From Rhizobium ruizarguesonis (GTDB lineage Bacteria; Pseudomonadota; Alphaproteobacteria; Rhizobiales; Rhizobiaceae), in assembly GCF_012349115.1 (NCBI RefSeq), contig NZ_PQIG01000065.1, positions 58,402 to 122,401 of the forward strand: a stretch of DNA of 64,000 nucleotides. Direction: 5' to 3'. Each line of letters begins with the position of its first letter. Within the stretch, counting starts at the first letter, position 1. Positions 53,501-62,327 of this stretch are shown here, piece by piece. The notes beneath the pieces are model-generated. The model was not told the origin of the DNA. It did not search any database and worked only from the letters and a program-made list of their open reading frames with translations. The position numbers and the translations under genes were made by a program.

Positions 53501-54949
53501 ATGAATCTTGACGCGATCGGCTCCATTGCCGCGACGATCGAAAAGATGAAGCCGGATTATATCGCTCTCAGCGACAGTATCTGGGATTTCGCGGAGTTGA
53601 AGTTCGAGGAGCGGCGCTCGTCGCAATTGCTAGCTAGGACACTCGAGGAAAACGGCTTTGCCGTGCGCCGCGGCGTCGCAGACATGGAAACGGCCTTCAT
53701 CGGCGAATCCGGCAGCGGCAAGCCGGTGATTGCTTTCCTCGGCGAATTCGATGCCCTGGCCGGAATGAGCCAGACCGCCGACGTGGTCGAGCCTCTTCCC
53801 GAGGCGGCGGGAGCAACCGGTCACGGCTGCGGGCACAATCTGCTTGGCGTCGGGTCGCTGATGGCGGCCGTTGCGCTTGCCGGCCACCTCAAGGCGAACA
53901 ACCTGCCCGGAACGGTGCGCTATTACGGCTGCCCGGGAGAGGAGGGCGGTTCCGGCAAGACCTTCATGGTTCGCGCCGGCGCATTCGATGACGTCGATGC
54001 CGCCCTGACCTGGCATCCGGCTCCGTTCAACGGTGTTCGCTCGACGAACAATCTTGCCGTTCTCGAACATTACTATCGCTTCAGGGGTGTCGCGGCACAT
54101 GCGGCCAACAGCGCCCATCTCGGCCGTTCGGCGCTCGATGCGGTCGAACTCATGAATGTCGGCGTCAATTTCCTGCGCGAACACATGCCGCAGGATTGTC
54201 GCGTTCACTACGCGATCACCGACACCGGCGGCAGGGCCGCCAATGTCGTGCAGGCCAACGCCGAGGTTCTCTATCTGATCAGGGCGCCTGACATGCCGCA
54301 GGCACTTGAGCTTGCCGGGCGCGTCGAGAAAGTTGCACGAGGTGCGGCGATGATGACCGAAACCGCGGTCGAGATCGTGTTCGACACCGCCTCGACGAAC
54401 CTTCTTCCCAACATCACGCTCGAAACGGCGATGCACGAGAATATGGTCGCGCTCGGTCCGATAGCCTTCGACGAGGCCGACATCGCCTTTGCCAGGAAAA
54501 TCCAGGATACCTTCACGCAGGAAGCGATCAGGAGCAGCATCCGCCTCTACCAGATCAAGGGCGACGTATTCTCCAACGCCAAGGTCGATGGCTCGACGCC
54601 CTTGCACACCGGTCTGCGCGATTTCGAGGGACAATCGCATTTCCGGGCCGGATCGACCGACGTCGGCGACGTCAGCTGGGTGACGCCGACCGCGCAATGC
54701 TGGGCGCCAGCCTGGGCGATCGGCACCAATCCCCACACCTGGCAGGTCGTCGCGCAGGGAAAGAGCCCGGCCGCGCACAAAGCCATGGCGCATGCGGCCA
54801 AGACGCTTGCGACCACGGGTCTCGCATTGATGTCGTCATCCGACCTCCTGGCAGCCGCGACGGCCGAGTGGCGAGAAAAGACCAGCGGCAAAGCCTATAC
54901 ATGCCCGATCCCCGACAATGTGATGCCCGCACCGGTTCACAGCCGGTAG
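53501..54949 (+). CDS. M20 family amidohydrolase (AbgB-like)
   Basis: 482 residues. Metal-binding motifs of M20 aminoacylases are visible: GEFDALAGMSQ, GHGCGHNLLGVG (His/Cys/His ligands) and PGEEGGSGK with the catalytic Glu pair, then the dimerisation domain and a final STDVGDVSWVTPTAQ near the C-terminus. Closest in form to AbgB, the p-aminobenzoyl-glutamate hydrolase subunit. Cytoplasmic. Likely cleaves an acyl- or aminoacyl-amide brought in by the ABC system. GAGGAAA ribosome site. Confidence 0.88.
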   Translation: MNLDAIGSIAATIEKMKPDYIALSDSIWDFAELKFEERRSSQLLARTLEENGFAVRRGVADMETAFIGESGSGKPVIAFLGEFDALAGMSQTADVVEPLPEAAGATGHGCGHNLLGVGSLMAAVALAGHLKANNLPGTVRYYGCPGEEGGSGKTFMVRAGAFDDVDAALTWHPAPFNGVRSTNNLAVLEHYYRFRGVAAHAANSAHLGRSALDAVELMNVGVNFLREHMPQDCRVHYAITDTGGRAANVVQANAEVLYLIRAPDMPQALELAGRVEKVARGAAMMTETAVEIVFDTASTNLLPNITLETAMHENMVALGPIAFDEADIAFARKIQDTFTQEAIRSSIRLYQIKGDVFSNAKVDGSTPLHTGLRDFEGQSHFRAGSTDVGDVSWVTPTAQCWAPAWAIGTNPHTWQVVAQGKSPAAHKAMAHAAKTLATTGLALMSSSDLLAAATAEWREKTSGKAYTCPIPDNVMPAPVHSR

Positions 54950-55019
54950 TTCCCGGCCGCCGGGCTTCCCGGCTATTTCCGCTTGTCGGGCGCGTGCATA
55001 CTGGTCTTGGCCGTTCTTT

Positions 55020-55044
55020 ACGGCGGGGAGCCATTCTCCGCCGT
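55020..55044. terminator. Hairpin between convergent M20 and DMT genes
   Basis: ACGGCGGGGA-GCCAT-TCTCCGCCGT, 10 pairs including one G-T, between genes converging from both sides. No T-run on either strand; placement suggests a shared bidirectional end. Confidence 0.45.
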
Positions 55045-55119
55045 CCATCCGTCCCCTTGCGACCGGCCGCTGAAATTGCCCGGTCAGCGATGGCACCGGA
55101 ATCGCAGCACGGCGCTTGG

Positions 55120-55560
55120 CTATTGCGAGCCGCCGGCTTTGCGTCGTCGCCGGCTGACCATCATTCCGCCGACGATGAGAACAATTCCGGTCGCGTTCGC
55201 CCAAAATGACGCTGGAACCGCGCTGATATAATCAAACGCCACCCCTGTTACCATCTGGCCACCGATGATCAGCAGAGCCGAATTGACCGCACCTATTCGG
55301 GCAATGACCCAACTGCCCGCCGCCACGAAAATAACGCCGATCGAACCACCCAGGTAGGCATACCAAGGCGCCTCGGCAGCGCCCGCAGGAAGCAGGCCCC
55401 CGACGACGAGGCCAAGGCAGGTGAGGACAGCAAAGCCTATGGCATGATTCCAGAAGGATGCGATCAGCGGCGTGGTGGATACGCTCAACCGCCCATTGAG
55501 CTGACGACTGAGGCCGACGAGCACACCGCCCAGGCAGGCGAGGAGAATGAACACCGTCAC
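55120..55560 (-). CDS. DMT transporter subunit, DUF606 (YdcZ-like), second
   Basis: 146 residues from a GTG overlapping the stop of the preceding gene; an in-frame extension to 55911 overlaps that gene and is not used. Five hydrophobic helices with LACLGGVLVGLSRQLNGRLS, FWNHAIGFAVLTCLG and GGQMVTGVAFDYISA, the pattern of the small multidrug-like DUF606 family. Forms a two-gene pair with the similar gene upstream, probably a heterodimeric inner-membrane transporter. Confidence 0.8.
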   Translation of the reverse strand: MTVFILLACLGGVLVGLSRQLNGRLSVSTTPLIASFWNHAIGFAVLTCLGLVVGGLLPAGAAEAPWYAYLGGSIGVIFVAAGSWVIARIGAVNSALLIIGGQMVTGVAFDYISAVPASFWANATGIVLIVGGMMVSRRRRKAGGSQ

Positions 55561-56042
55561 GCCGCGCCTCGCCCAAACAGGATGATGAGTGCAGCCCCCG
55601 TGACGACCAAGCCGAGCGCGGCGATGTCTCGCATATCCGGACGCCGCTTTGGCAGACCGAATAATCCCCAGCTGTCGGCCGCGACGCTGAAGGCGACCTG
55701 GCCTGCCAAACCCAAAGCCAAGGTGCCGGAGAGCCCGAGCGGTGAGTTGACCGCAGTTGAGGTCAGAATAACCGTTGCCGCACCGGATATCCCACCGAAA
55801 TAGGCCCACCAGGGCGCGTTGGGGGCTTTTTCCACCCTTGGCGTGCGCCGGCGGTGGACCACCAGGAGAAGAATGACGGCTGCGATGATGCCCGTGCCGT
55901 GTGCGGTCCAAGATGAGAACAGGGGATTCCCATAACGGGCCAACTCCCCATTGAGGTGCACCATGAACGTCAGGAGCCCACCCGTGGCAAAAGCTCCGAT
56001 GAAATAGATGGGATGCAAATTACGCGCTGCTTCGGTGGTCAT
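55557..56042 (-). CDS. DMT transporter subunit, DUF606 (YdcZ-like), first
   Basis: 161 residues from the ATG at 56042 (56057 is five codons longer with a weaker ribosome site). Five helices: YFIGAFATGGLLTFMVHLNGELA, SSWTAHGTGIIAAVILLLV and GLAGQVAFSVAADSWGLFG. Same family as the next gene, showing the same QLNG/HLNG and GQ-D motifs. Co-translated with it. Confidence 0.8.
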   Translation of the reverse strand: MTTEAARNLHPIYFIGAFATGGLLTFMVHLNGELARYGNPLFSSWTAHGTGIIAAVILLLVVHRRRTPRVEKAPNAPWWAYFGGISGAATVILTSTAVNSPLGLSGTLALGLAGQVAFSVAADSWGLFGLPKRRPDMRDIAALGLVVTGAALIILFGRGAA

Positions 56043-56191
56043 TGTAGATCCCGTCAAAGAATCGATTGCGCCCGATATTTTTCAAATTGCCACTAAGGCC
56101 ATTCATCGGCATTTTCAGCAAGATGATTAGCACCGTCCGATCGACGCATGGTTGGTGTATTTGACAGGCTAAATTCGAGCGATGTCCCATA

Positions 56192-56749
56192 ATGCAAGAT
56201 GATGCCATGTCCGCGGAACTCGATGGTCCAGACGCCTCCACGATGCCGAAAGCCGGATTGTCGGAAATCCTCGCTCCTGGTCTCTCCGTTATTTTCTGCG
56301 GATTGAATCCGGCTCTGTCCGCAGTTCGCGACGGGCATAATTTCTCGAACCCGAGCAACCGTTTTTGGCGGGTCTTGCATCTGGCTGGATTTACACCGCG
56401 TCTGCTGCGGGCCGATGAAGAGCGCGAGCTGCTGCAATATGACTGTGGTCTGACATCCGCGGTTTCACGCCCCACGAAAAGCGCAAGCGAGCTCAAAAGG
56501 CAGGATTACCTCAGCGCCGCGCCCATCCTGGAAAACAAGATACGAAAGTTTGCGCCAGCCAATCTGGCCTTCCTTGGAAAGGCGGCATACGCGGCTATCA
56601 GTCTTCGAGCCAATGTTGAATGGGGTCGGCAGCCCGAAGAATTTGCCGGCGCCGTCATCTGGCTGTTGCCAAATCCGAGTGGCCTCAACAGAGCCTTCAC
56701 CTTGACGACATTGACCGAACACTATCTCGAGCTGAGATTGACGTTGTAG
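56192..56749 (+). CDS. mug: G/U mismatch-specific DNA glycosylase (Mug)
   Basis: 185 residues. Uracil-DNA-glycosylase superfamily, MUG branch: active-site GLNPALSAVRDGHNFSNPSNRFWR and the intercalating NPSGLNR loop are intact. Removes uracil or thymine from G mismatches in base-excision repair. A shorter start at 56207 (MSAELDG) is possible. First of a run of rightward genes not obviously related in function. Confidence 0.88.
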   Translation: MQDDAMSAELDGPDASTMPKAGLSEILAPGLSVIFCGLNPALSAVRDGHNFSNPSNRFWRVLHLAGFTPRLLRADEERELLQYDCGLTSAVSRPTKSASELKRQDYLSAAPILENKIRKFAPANLAFLGKAAYAAISLRANVEWGRQPEEFAGAVIWLLPNPSGLNRAFTLTTLTEHYLELRLTL

Positions 56750-56801
56750 CCATCCTCCGTCGATCTCGAAATTGCGGTGATCGTCATTCGGGAGAAATGT
56801 C

Positions 56802-58562
56802 ATGGTACACTTGCTTTCGATCAATGTGGGCCTGCCGCGCGACGTCACCTGGCAAGGCAAGATCGTAAACACTGGCATTTGGAAGACGCCGGTCGACGGC
56901 CCGCGTATGGTGCGGCGCCTGAACGTGGACGGCGATGGACAAGGCGACCTCGCTGGCCACGGCGGCGAACGCCGCGCAGTCTTTGTCTATCAAATCGATT
57001 CCTATCGGTACTGGCAGGAGCAATTGCGCCGAGACGACTTCGTCTACGGGCAGTTCGGCGAGAATTTCACCGTCGATGGCTTACCCGACGCAGAGGTATG
57101 CATTGGAGACCGTTACCGGATCGGCGGCGCTTTGTTCGAAGTGACGCAACCGCGCGTCACCTGCTACCGGCTCGGCATACGCATGGACGAGCCGGAGATG
57201 GCCGCGCTGGTGGTCAAACACGGTCGGCCTGGTTTCTATTTCCGTGTGCTGGAGGAAGGGGAAGTGCAGGCCGGCGACGAGATCACGAAGGTGGCGTCCG
57301 GGCCTGAGGGTATGAGCGTTTTCGAGATCAACGCGCTGCTTTATATGCCGGGTCACCCGCGCGATCAGTTGGAGCGCGCGCTGCGCATCCCGGCGCTGAG
57401 CGCAGGCTGGCGTCATTCTTTCGAGGCCCTGCTCAAGCAGGAGCGGAAGGAGGGCGCGACGACAGGAAATGCCGGGCTGACAGCTGCGCCCGGCCTGCCT
57501 CCGGCATGGCGCGGGTTCCGCCCGCTGCGTGTGTCGCGCAAGGTGCGCGAAAGCGGCGGCGTGGTTTCCCTCGTGCTCGAACCGGCGGATGGCCAGCCTG
57601 TTGCCGTCGCACTCCCCGGGCAGTTCGTGGTGCTGCGGCTCGGACGGGATTCGGCGCCTGCGCTGATGCGCAGCTATTCGCTGTCGGGCGAGCCCAGCGC
57701 CACGCATTATCGCGTCAGCGTCAAGCGGGAGGTTCATGGCGCAGCCAGCGGCTACATCGACGACGAGCTGCGGGTTGGCGACATCGTGCAGGCAAGTGCG
57801 GCACGCGGCAGTTTCACATTGCAGCCGGGCGATAGGCCGGTTGTTCTGTTGAGTGCCGGGATCGGAGTGACGCCGGTGCTCGCGATGCTTCATGTTTTGG
57901 CGGTCGAAGCATCGCACCGCGAAGTCTGGTGGTTATATGGAACCCGCAATGGCCGCGAACATCCGTTTGCCGAGGAGGCGCGCGGTCTGCTCAAGGCGCT
58001 CGCTCACCATCACAGCCACATTTGCTACAGCTCTCCCGAGCCCAAGGATCGGCCCGATATCGATTTTGACGCTCGCGGCCATCTGGATGCGCAGGCGCTC
58101 AAGTCGCTCAACCTGCCGCGGGATTGTGACGTCTATGTCTGCGGACCATCGAGCTTCATGAGCGATCTGACCCTCGGCCTTGCTGCCTTGGGTATCGCGC
58201 CGGATCGCATCCACACCGAGATGTTCGGCGCTGGTCCTGCGATGACCCCCGGCATAGCTGCTTCGCCTCGCCGGCCGCCACATTTGCCGGCAGGGCTTCC
58301 AGGCTCGGGGCCGATGGTGTCGTTTGCCCGCACGGGTCTCAATGTACGCTGGGAGCCGACATTCCAGAGCTTGCTCGAACTGGCCGAGGCCTGCGACGTG
58401 CCAGTGCGATGGTCGTGCCGAACCGGCGTCTGTCACACTTGCGAGACCGGACTTGTGGAGGGCAGTGTGGGCTACCGGCCGGACCCTGTCGATGCTCCGG
58501 CGGATGGCAATGTGCTGATCTGCTGCGCAAAACCTAAGGGCGACATCGTGATTGATTTGTAA
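56802..58562 (+). CDS. MOSC-ferredoxin reductase-2Fe2S fusion protein
   Basis: 586 residues in three parts. Residues 1-225: MOSC domain plus 3-alpha linker (KIVNTGIWKTPVDGPRMV, GQFGENFTVDG, VTCYRLG with likely Mo-ligand Cys121, PGHPRDQLERAL). About 240-490: FAD/NAD reductase of the ferredoxin-NADP type (LMRSYSLSGEP, VVLLSAGIGVTPVLAML, CDVYVCGPSSFM). About 500-586: plant-type 2Fe-2S ferredoxin (SCRTGVCHTCETG, ending CCAKPKGDIVIDL). Single-chain electron-transfer partner for hydroxylated or N-oxide substrates, as in YiiM/mARC-type systems. A GGGAGAAA ribosome site precedes the ATG. Confidence 0.9.
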   Translation: MVHLLSINVGLPRDVTWQGKIVNTGIWKTPVDGPRMVRRLNVDGDGQGDLAGHGGERRAVFVYQIDSYRYWQEQLRRDDFVYGQFGENFTVDGLPDAEVCIGDRYRIGGALFEVTQPRVTCYRLGIRMDEPEMAALVVKHGRPGFYFRVLEEGEVQAGDEITKVASGPEGMSVFEINALLYMPGHPRDQLERALRIPALSAGWRHSFEALLKQERKEGATTGNAGLTAAPGLPPAWRGFRPLRVSRKVRESGGVVSLVLEPADGQPVAVALPGQFVVLRLGRDSAPALMRSYSLSGEPSATHYRVSVKREVHGAASGYIDDELRVGDIVQASAARGSFTLQPGDRPVVLLSAGIGVTPVLAMLHVLAVEASHREVWWLYGTRNGREHPFAEEARGLLKALAHHHSHICYSSPEPKDRPDIDFDARGHLDAQALKSLNLPRDCDVYVCGPSSFMSDLTLGLAALGIAPDRIHTEMFGAGPAMTPGIAASPRRPPHLPAGLPGSGPMVSFARTGLNVRWEPTFQSLLELAEACDVPVRWSCRTGVCHTCETGLVEGSVGYRPDPVDAPADGNVLICCAKPKGDIVIDL

Positions 58563-58657
58563 TGCCTGGACGAACGCGCCGACCGTGATTCTTGCTCATG
58601 ATGCGCGGCGCGCCAATGGCCTGGTGTCGTCACTGCCTTGCAAGCATGGAGGATGCG

Positions 58658-59470
58658 ATGCTGCTCAAGGGCGAACGAACATTCGTGGTGCGGGATATGG
58701 GAGGCTTCGTCGCGCATCTCAACATGCCGGGCTGGTTGAAGCCGAAGCCGACCGATCACGGCCAAGGCCCTCTCGCCATGGTCGTTGAATCCATCCTCGA
58801 TCCCGGCCGCTTGATCGCCATGCACGAGCACAGGAATGACGAGATTATTTCCTGGGTGCCCGAAGGTGTCATGCGTCACGACGACAAAGCCGCTGGCCGA
58901 CTGGTGATCGACCGCGATCATCTGATGGTGATGAATGCCGGAAAAAGCTTTTGGCATTCCGAAGAGACGCTGGCATCCGATCCGCCTCTGCGAATGCTGC
59001 AGATCCTCGTTCGCCCTTATGCGGTTGATCTCGAGCCGAAGATCCAGCACGGGCCGATGCCAGCTGCCGCGGCAAACGTCTGGCGACACCTGGTCGGGCC
59101 GGAAGGGGAGGGCGCGCCCTTCTATGTCCGCAGCGCAATCGACGTCTTCGACATGCGGCTAGACGCGGGCGTACGGGTGGAATTCCCGCAGAAACAAAGC
59201 CGAGACCTCTATTTCTATGTCTTTAGCGGTTCCGTTGTCGTCGATAAGCAGACCTTCGCCGAAGGCGAGCAGGGGCTGCATTTATCGGATGACAAGCTCG
59301 AAGTAGAGGCGCAGAGTGCAAGCACGTTGGTCGCGTTTCTGCTCGACCCGAACGCATCTATCACCAGGCAGGGGACTGTCGGCGACCACAAGAAGATCCC
59401 GCCGGCAATCATCATTCGCGCGTTCCTGCGATGGAAGAAATTTCGCCATATGTGGCGTCGTCATCTTTAG
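58658..59470 (+). CDS. Pirin family protein
   Basis: 270 residues from the ATG at 58658, which has GGAGG five bases upstream; the frame extends to 58592 without support. N-terminal cupin with AMHEHRNDEIISWVPEGVMRHDD (metal His/His/His/Glu pattern) and MNAGKSFWHSEE; second cupin-like half. Pirins bind Fe or other metals and several act as quercetinases or redox sensors. The C-terminal RWKKFRHMWRRHL is a basic tail not seen in most pirins. Confidence 0.85.
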   Translation: MLLKGERTFVVRDMGGFVAHLNMPGWLKPKPTDHGQGPLAMVVESILDPGRLIAMHEHRNDEIISWVPEGVMRHDDKAAGRLVIDRDHLMVMNAGKSFWHSEETLASDPPLRMLQILVRPYAVDLEPKIQHGPMPAAAANVWRHLVGPEGEGAPFYVRSAIDVFDMRLDAGVRVEFPQKQSRDLYFYVFSGSVVVDKQTFAEGEQGLHLSDDKLEVEAQSASTLVAFLLDPNASITRQGTVGDHKKIPPAIIIRAFLRWKKFRHMWRRHL

Positions 59471-59563
59471 CATCGCCGCTCGAAGACCGAAAAGGCGATA
59501 TGAATGGAACAAGGATGCCCCTAACGGGTTTCGAACCTTAGCGTTCAATAGGAGGAGCATTTC

Positions 59564-59782
59564 ATGCCTACGGTTGCCGCCACACCCATCACCCCACCAG
59601 ACCAGCACGTTGTAACAGCGCGCGAAGCCATCGAGCCGCTTTATGAGAAGCTTGAGCTTCAAACGGAATCGCTGGTCCTGTCTGCGGCGCTGGAAGCGGG
59701 ATGGTCTTCGGATGAGGCAACCGAGGCACTGGCGGCGCTTAGACTGCAGGATGCACTTTCCACCCTTGGACGAACGGCCTGA
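59564..59782 (+). CDS. Small hypothetical protein, 72 aa
   Basis: 72 residues with a very good ribosome site (AGGAGGAG, 7-8 bases before ATG). Pro/Thr-rich first 15 residues, then an acidic helical region (EAIEPLYEKLELQTESLVLSA and SSDEATEALAALRLQDAL). No membrane segment or known domain. Codon use and spacing fit a real gene following the pirin. Confidence 0.6.
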   Translation: MPTVAATPITPPDQHVVTAREAIEPLYEKLELQTESLVLSAALEAGWSSDEATEALAALRLQDALSTLGRTA

Positions 59783-60238
59783 CCGAAAAACCTCCGAGAA
59801 TAATTGAGTCTCTTTGACAACTCCGACAGATCGGTCGCACGGGCAGATCTACCGTCGGCGACAAGCCAGTTGTGTTGCTACGATGTTGATAATCCAATCA
59901 GCTTCAACACGCAGAGCGCGCGATTGGCAAGTTTCCGAACGTTTGGTAGCAGCGCAGGGCTAACCGGATCACAGTAATATCCGCGCACCCAAATGGGCGT
60001 AGTGCATCAACTAGTGGTGCATGCCGCAGGCGCTGTCGTCGCTTAGTCCTCACACCGGAACTTAAAACTTTCCCCCAAGACATTGATCCGTTAGTTCAAT
60101 CATTCCGTTCGGTGATGATTTCACATAACAAGACGAAGGAAATGCAGTTTTCCCAATCGCCACTTACCGAGGTGCTACTGTAACTGTCTCACCATGCCCC
60201 CGAACAATTTTGGCCTCACTTGTTTTGTAAGCGGTGAC
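59783..60238. other. 456-base gap, nothing recognised
   Basis: Lower G+C and many stops in all frames. No repeat, terminator or promoter that I can support, apart from general AT-richness. It begins a less densely coding stretch running to about 61000. Confidence 0.5.
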
Positions 60239-60604
60239 TTAACCGGCAATCTTATGATTCTGATTTGATGCCTGGGGTCTCTCGTTTTGCTGCAGCACGA
60301 ATACGGCTTCTCCGAAGATCTCCCGTCGCCGCTTTGTCCTGGCGCTCAACGCGCGAGCTTGCTCCGACTTTGTTTGGTCGGTCGCAACCGATGTCTCGTT
60401 CTCTACCATGTCTAGGAGGAGGTTGCGCATCACCGCATTTTGCTCCCTCAAGTGCATCACCTCCAGGTTCAGAGGAGATGTGGAAAGCTTTCGTGCAATT
60501 GCTCGGTCAAGCATGGCCTGGGCTAGTCGCGCCTTGATAGCATAGGACCTTCCCACGAAAATCGCGCACGCAATGACGAACAGGGCAGGGATGAGGTACA
60601 GCAC
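60239..60604 (-). CDS. Small membrane-anchored hypothetical protein
   Basis: 121 residues from a GTG behind GGAGCCC. One N-terminal transmembrane helix (YLIPALFVIACAIFVG) followed by a charged helical domain (QAMLDRAIARKL, LEVMHLREQNAVMRNLLLDM) likely to form coiled coil in the cytoplasm or periplasm. No family recognised. Low-G+C surroundings and lack of neighbours make horizontal origin possible. Confidence 0.5.
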   Translation of the reverse strand: MLYLIPALFVIACAIFVGRSYAIKARLAQAMLDRAIARKLSTSPLNLEVMHLREQNAVMRNLLLDMVENETSVATDQTKSEQARALSARTKRRREIFGEAVFVLQQNERPQASNQNHKIAG

Positions 60605-61012
60605 TTCAGGGCTCCGATTGCCAATCTCAGATCGTGATCTTTGGAGCGTATTTCAATATGCCCGCGACGGAAGGTACTGTTGCCTGGCGCTGCCGTTCAC
60701 TATGCGGCGAGGCGCGCACACAGAGCATGATCTTCGGGTAGCCGCGGGTCTCATCAAGAATACTTGTCCGGGTGGAAAGTTCGCGACGATGACCGAAGAG
60801 AATGCGGGTGCGCTTGTGAACAACAAAACCTAGAAGTAATCCAATTATTACGTTCAAACTGCGTTCATCGGCACGGCGCTATAAATCATAACAAGATGAA
60901 ATGGGTCAGAGACGCCTCGTAAACGGCTGCCAGCGCTTAACTATTTTATAGCCATGGAAGGCGTCCAACAAATTCACGGTGACACTATGGCCGCACCGGC
61001 AGGGAGTTGAAC
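60605..61012. other. 408-base gap with one doubtful small frame
   Basis: A 76-codon minus-strand frame at 60627-60857 starts with TTG (MNVIIGLLLGFVVHK), has a hydrophobic start and then a basic, Cys-poor tail, but no ribosome site; not accepted as a gene. Nothing else is seen before the SH3b gene. Confidence 0.4.
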
Positions 61013-61858
61013 GTGAGACACACCCTTCTCAAGATTGCTGCAGCAAGTCTGCTTTTGCTGGCGCCCGCTTTAGCCCAAGCTGCCGAAGGCTATTCGACAG
61101 CGAACGTCAACATGCGTGCCGGTCCAAGTACCGGTTATCCCGCGGTTGCCGTTATTCCTGCTGGCGAATCCGTCGAAATCCACGGGTGCCTTGCGGACGT
61201 TCCATGGTGCGACGTTGAATTCTATGGTGGCCGTGGCTGGGTTGCTGGTCGCTATGTCCAGGTGCTCTATCAGAGCCGCCGCGTCTATGTCGGCCCGGAA
61301 TATTATCGCCCACTAGGCATTCCCACGGTGGTCTTCAGCGTTGGCAACTATTGGGACCGCTATTACCGCAACCGCGATTTCTACCGTGACCGGGACCGCT
61401 GGCGCCGCGGCCCTGATTTCTACCGCCCGCCGTCGCCCCGCGACGTCGACCGTCGTCTGGATTTGGACAGGCGACCTGATTCTGATCGGCGGCTTGACAC
61501 TGGCCGGCGCCCCGAATTCGATCGTAGGCCTGACTTTGATCGGGCGCCGGATGACAGTCGCCGCCCGAACGTCAATCGCGACCAGGAACGTCAACCCGCT
61601 TTTACGCGCGATCGCGACAATCGCAGGCGGGATGCCGTCGATGACCAGAACCGCCGCCCGCAGTTCGAGCGCCGACCAGATTTCCGCCGCGACGGCAATG
61701 ACGGTGGCAACCGTGTTCGACGTGACTTTCAGCGTCGGGGCAACGACGGCGACAATAGGCGCGACATCCGGCGCGGAGGCGATCACCGCACGCCGGGTAA
61801 TGATCGTAGGAGGCCGCGCGGCGCCTGCGATCCAAAGGATTCGAATTGCAACAACTGA
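61013..61858 (+). CDS. Secreted SH3b-domain protein with Arg/Asp-rich tail
   Basis: 281 residues from the GTG at 61013 (AGGGAG 7 bases before). Signal peptide (LLKIAAASLLLLAPALAQA) then a bacterial SH3 type 3 domain (STANVNMRAGPSTGYPAVAVI, GRGWVAGRYVQVLY) that binds peptidoglycan or peptides. From about residue 110 the sequence becomes a low-complexity tail of RRPDFDR- and RRxD-type repeats with many Arg and Asp, ending GACDPKDSNCNN. Similar R/D-rich tails are known in a few rhizobial envelope proteins; the function here is unknown. The tail would be strongly charged and flexible. Confidence 0.78.
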   Translation: MRHTLLKIAAASLLLLAPALAQAAEGYSTANVNMRAGPSTGYPAVAVIPAGESVEIHGCLADVPWCDVEFYGGRGWVAGRYVQVLYQSRRVYVGPEYYRPLGIPTVVFSVGNYWDRYYRNRDFYRDRDRWRRGPDFYRPPSPRDVDRRLDLDRRPDSDRRLDTGRRPEFDRRPDFDRAPDDSRRPNVNRDQERQPAFTRDRDNRRRDAVDDQNRRPQFERRPDFRRDGNDGGNRVRRDFQRRGNDGDNRRDIRRGGDHRTPGNDRRRPRGACDPKDSNCNN

Positions 61859-61863
61859 ATATA

Positions 61864-61889
61864 GGGGCGGCATTCTTGCCGTCCCTTTT
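61864..61889 (+). terminator. Rho-independent terminator after SH3b gene
   Basis: GGGGCGGCA-TTCT-TGCCGTCCC followed by TTTTC, 5 bases after the stop. The stem has one G-T pair. Confidence 0.7.
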
Positions 61890-62273
61890 CGGTGAACACC
61901 TCGATCGATCGACTCTTCAATTGACGCAGATATTTGGCGATCTTCCACAAAATCCTCGACCATGCGGTATCTTGTCCGTCCGGGCCGTTTGAACTCGACG
62001 ATCATCACTATGCGCAGCGGCGCCACTTCCCATATGCTGCCGGCTCGCGTCGTCAGGTATTTCCATGAATCGTTCCTAGAAAATCCGGTCTTCCGACCGC
62101 AGCCACGTCGTTGGCAAATGCGCATTCAGTTCCAAAGAGTGCGGTTTCGGCTCTGAAGCTGGGTGAGTGAGTGGATGAGATGATTTGCCCAGCAGGCCAT
62201 GCACGCTACTGAACGATCTAAAGTGTGTTGCACACCCTCAATTTGCAGGATTTGTTGCTTTCCGTCGAACCGT

Positions 62274-62308
62274 CGATCTGCAACACGATGAAGTCGTGTT
62301 GCAGATCG
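62274..62308. repeat. Perfect 15-base inverted repeat
   Basis: Arms of 15 bases with no mismatch (62274-62288 and 62294-62308) around the loop TGAAG; the left arm begins CGATCTGCAACACGA. The motif GTTGCTTT occurs on both outer sides (about 62254 and 62322). It lies 20 bases past the stop of the leftward NADP oxidoreductase gene. No T-run. Could be a terminator-like hairpin or a transposon-end relic. The rest of the 61890-62327 gap shows no supported gene. Confidence 0.6.
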
Positions 62309-62327
62309 ATTAGAGGACGCTGTTGCT

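Noticed and set aside
60627..60857. 76-codon minus frame with hydrophobic start
   Set aside because: TTG start without ribosome site; tail unlike a membrane protein; kept only as a mention.
61313..62125. 270-codon minus frame with many Val/Ala/Ile runs
   Set aside because: Produced by the antisense of the Arg/Asp repeat tail of the SH3b protein; no independent support.
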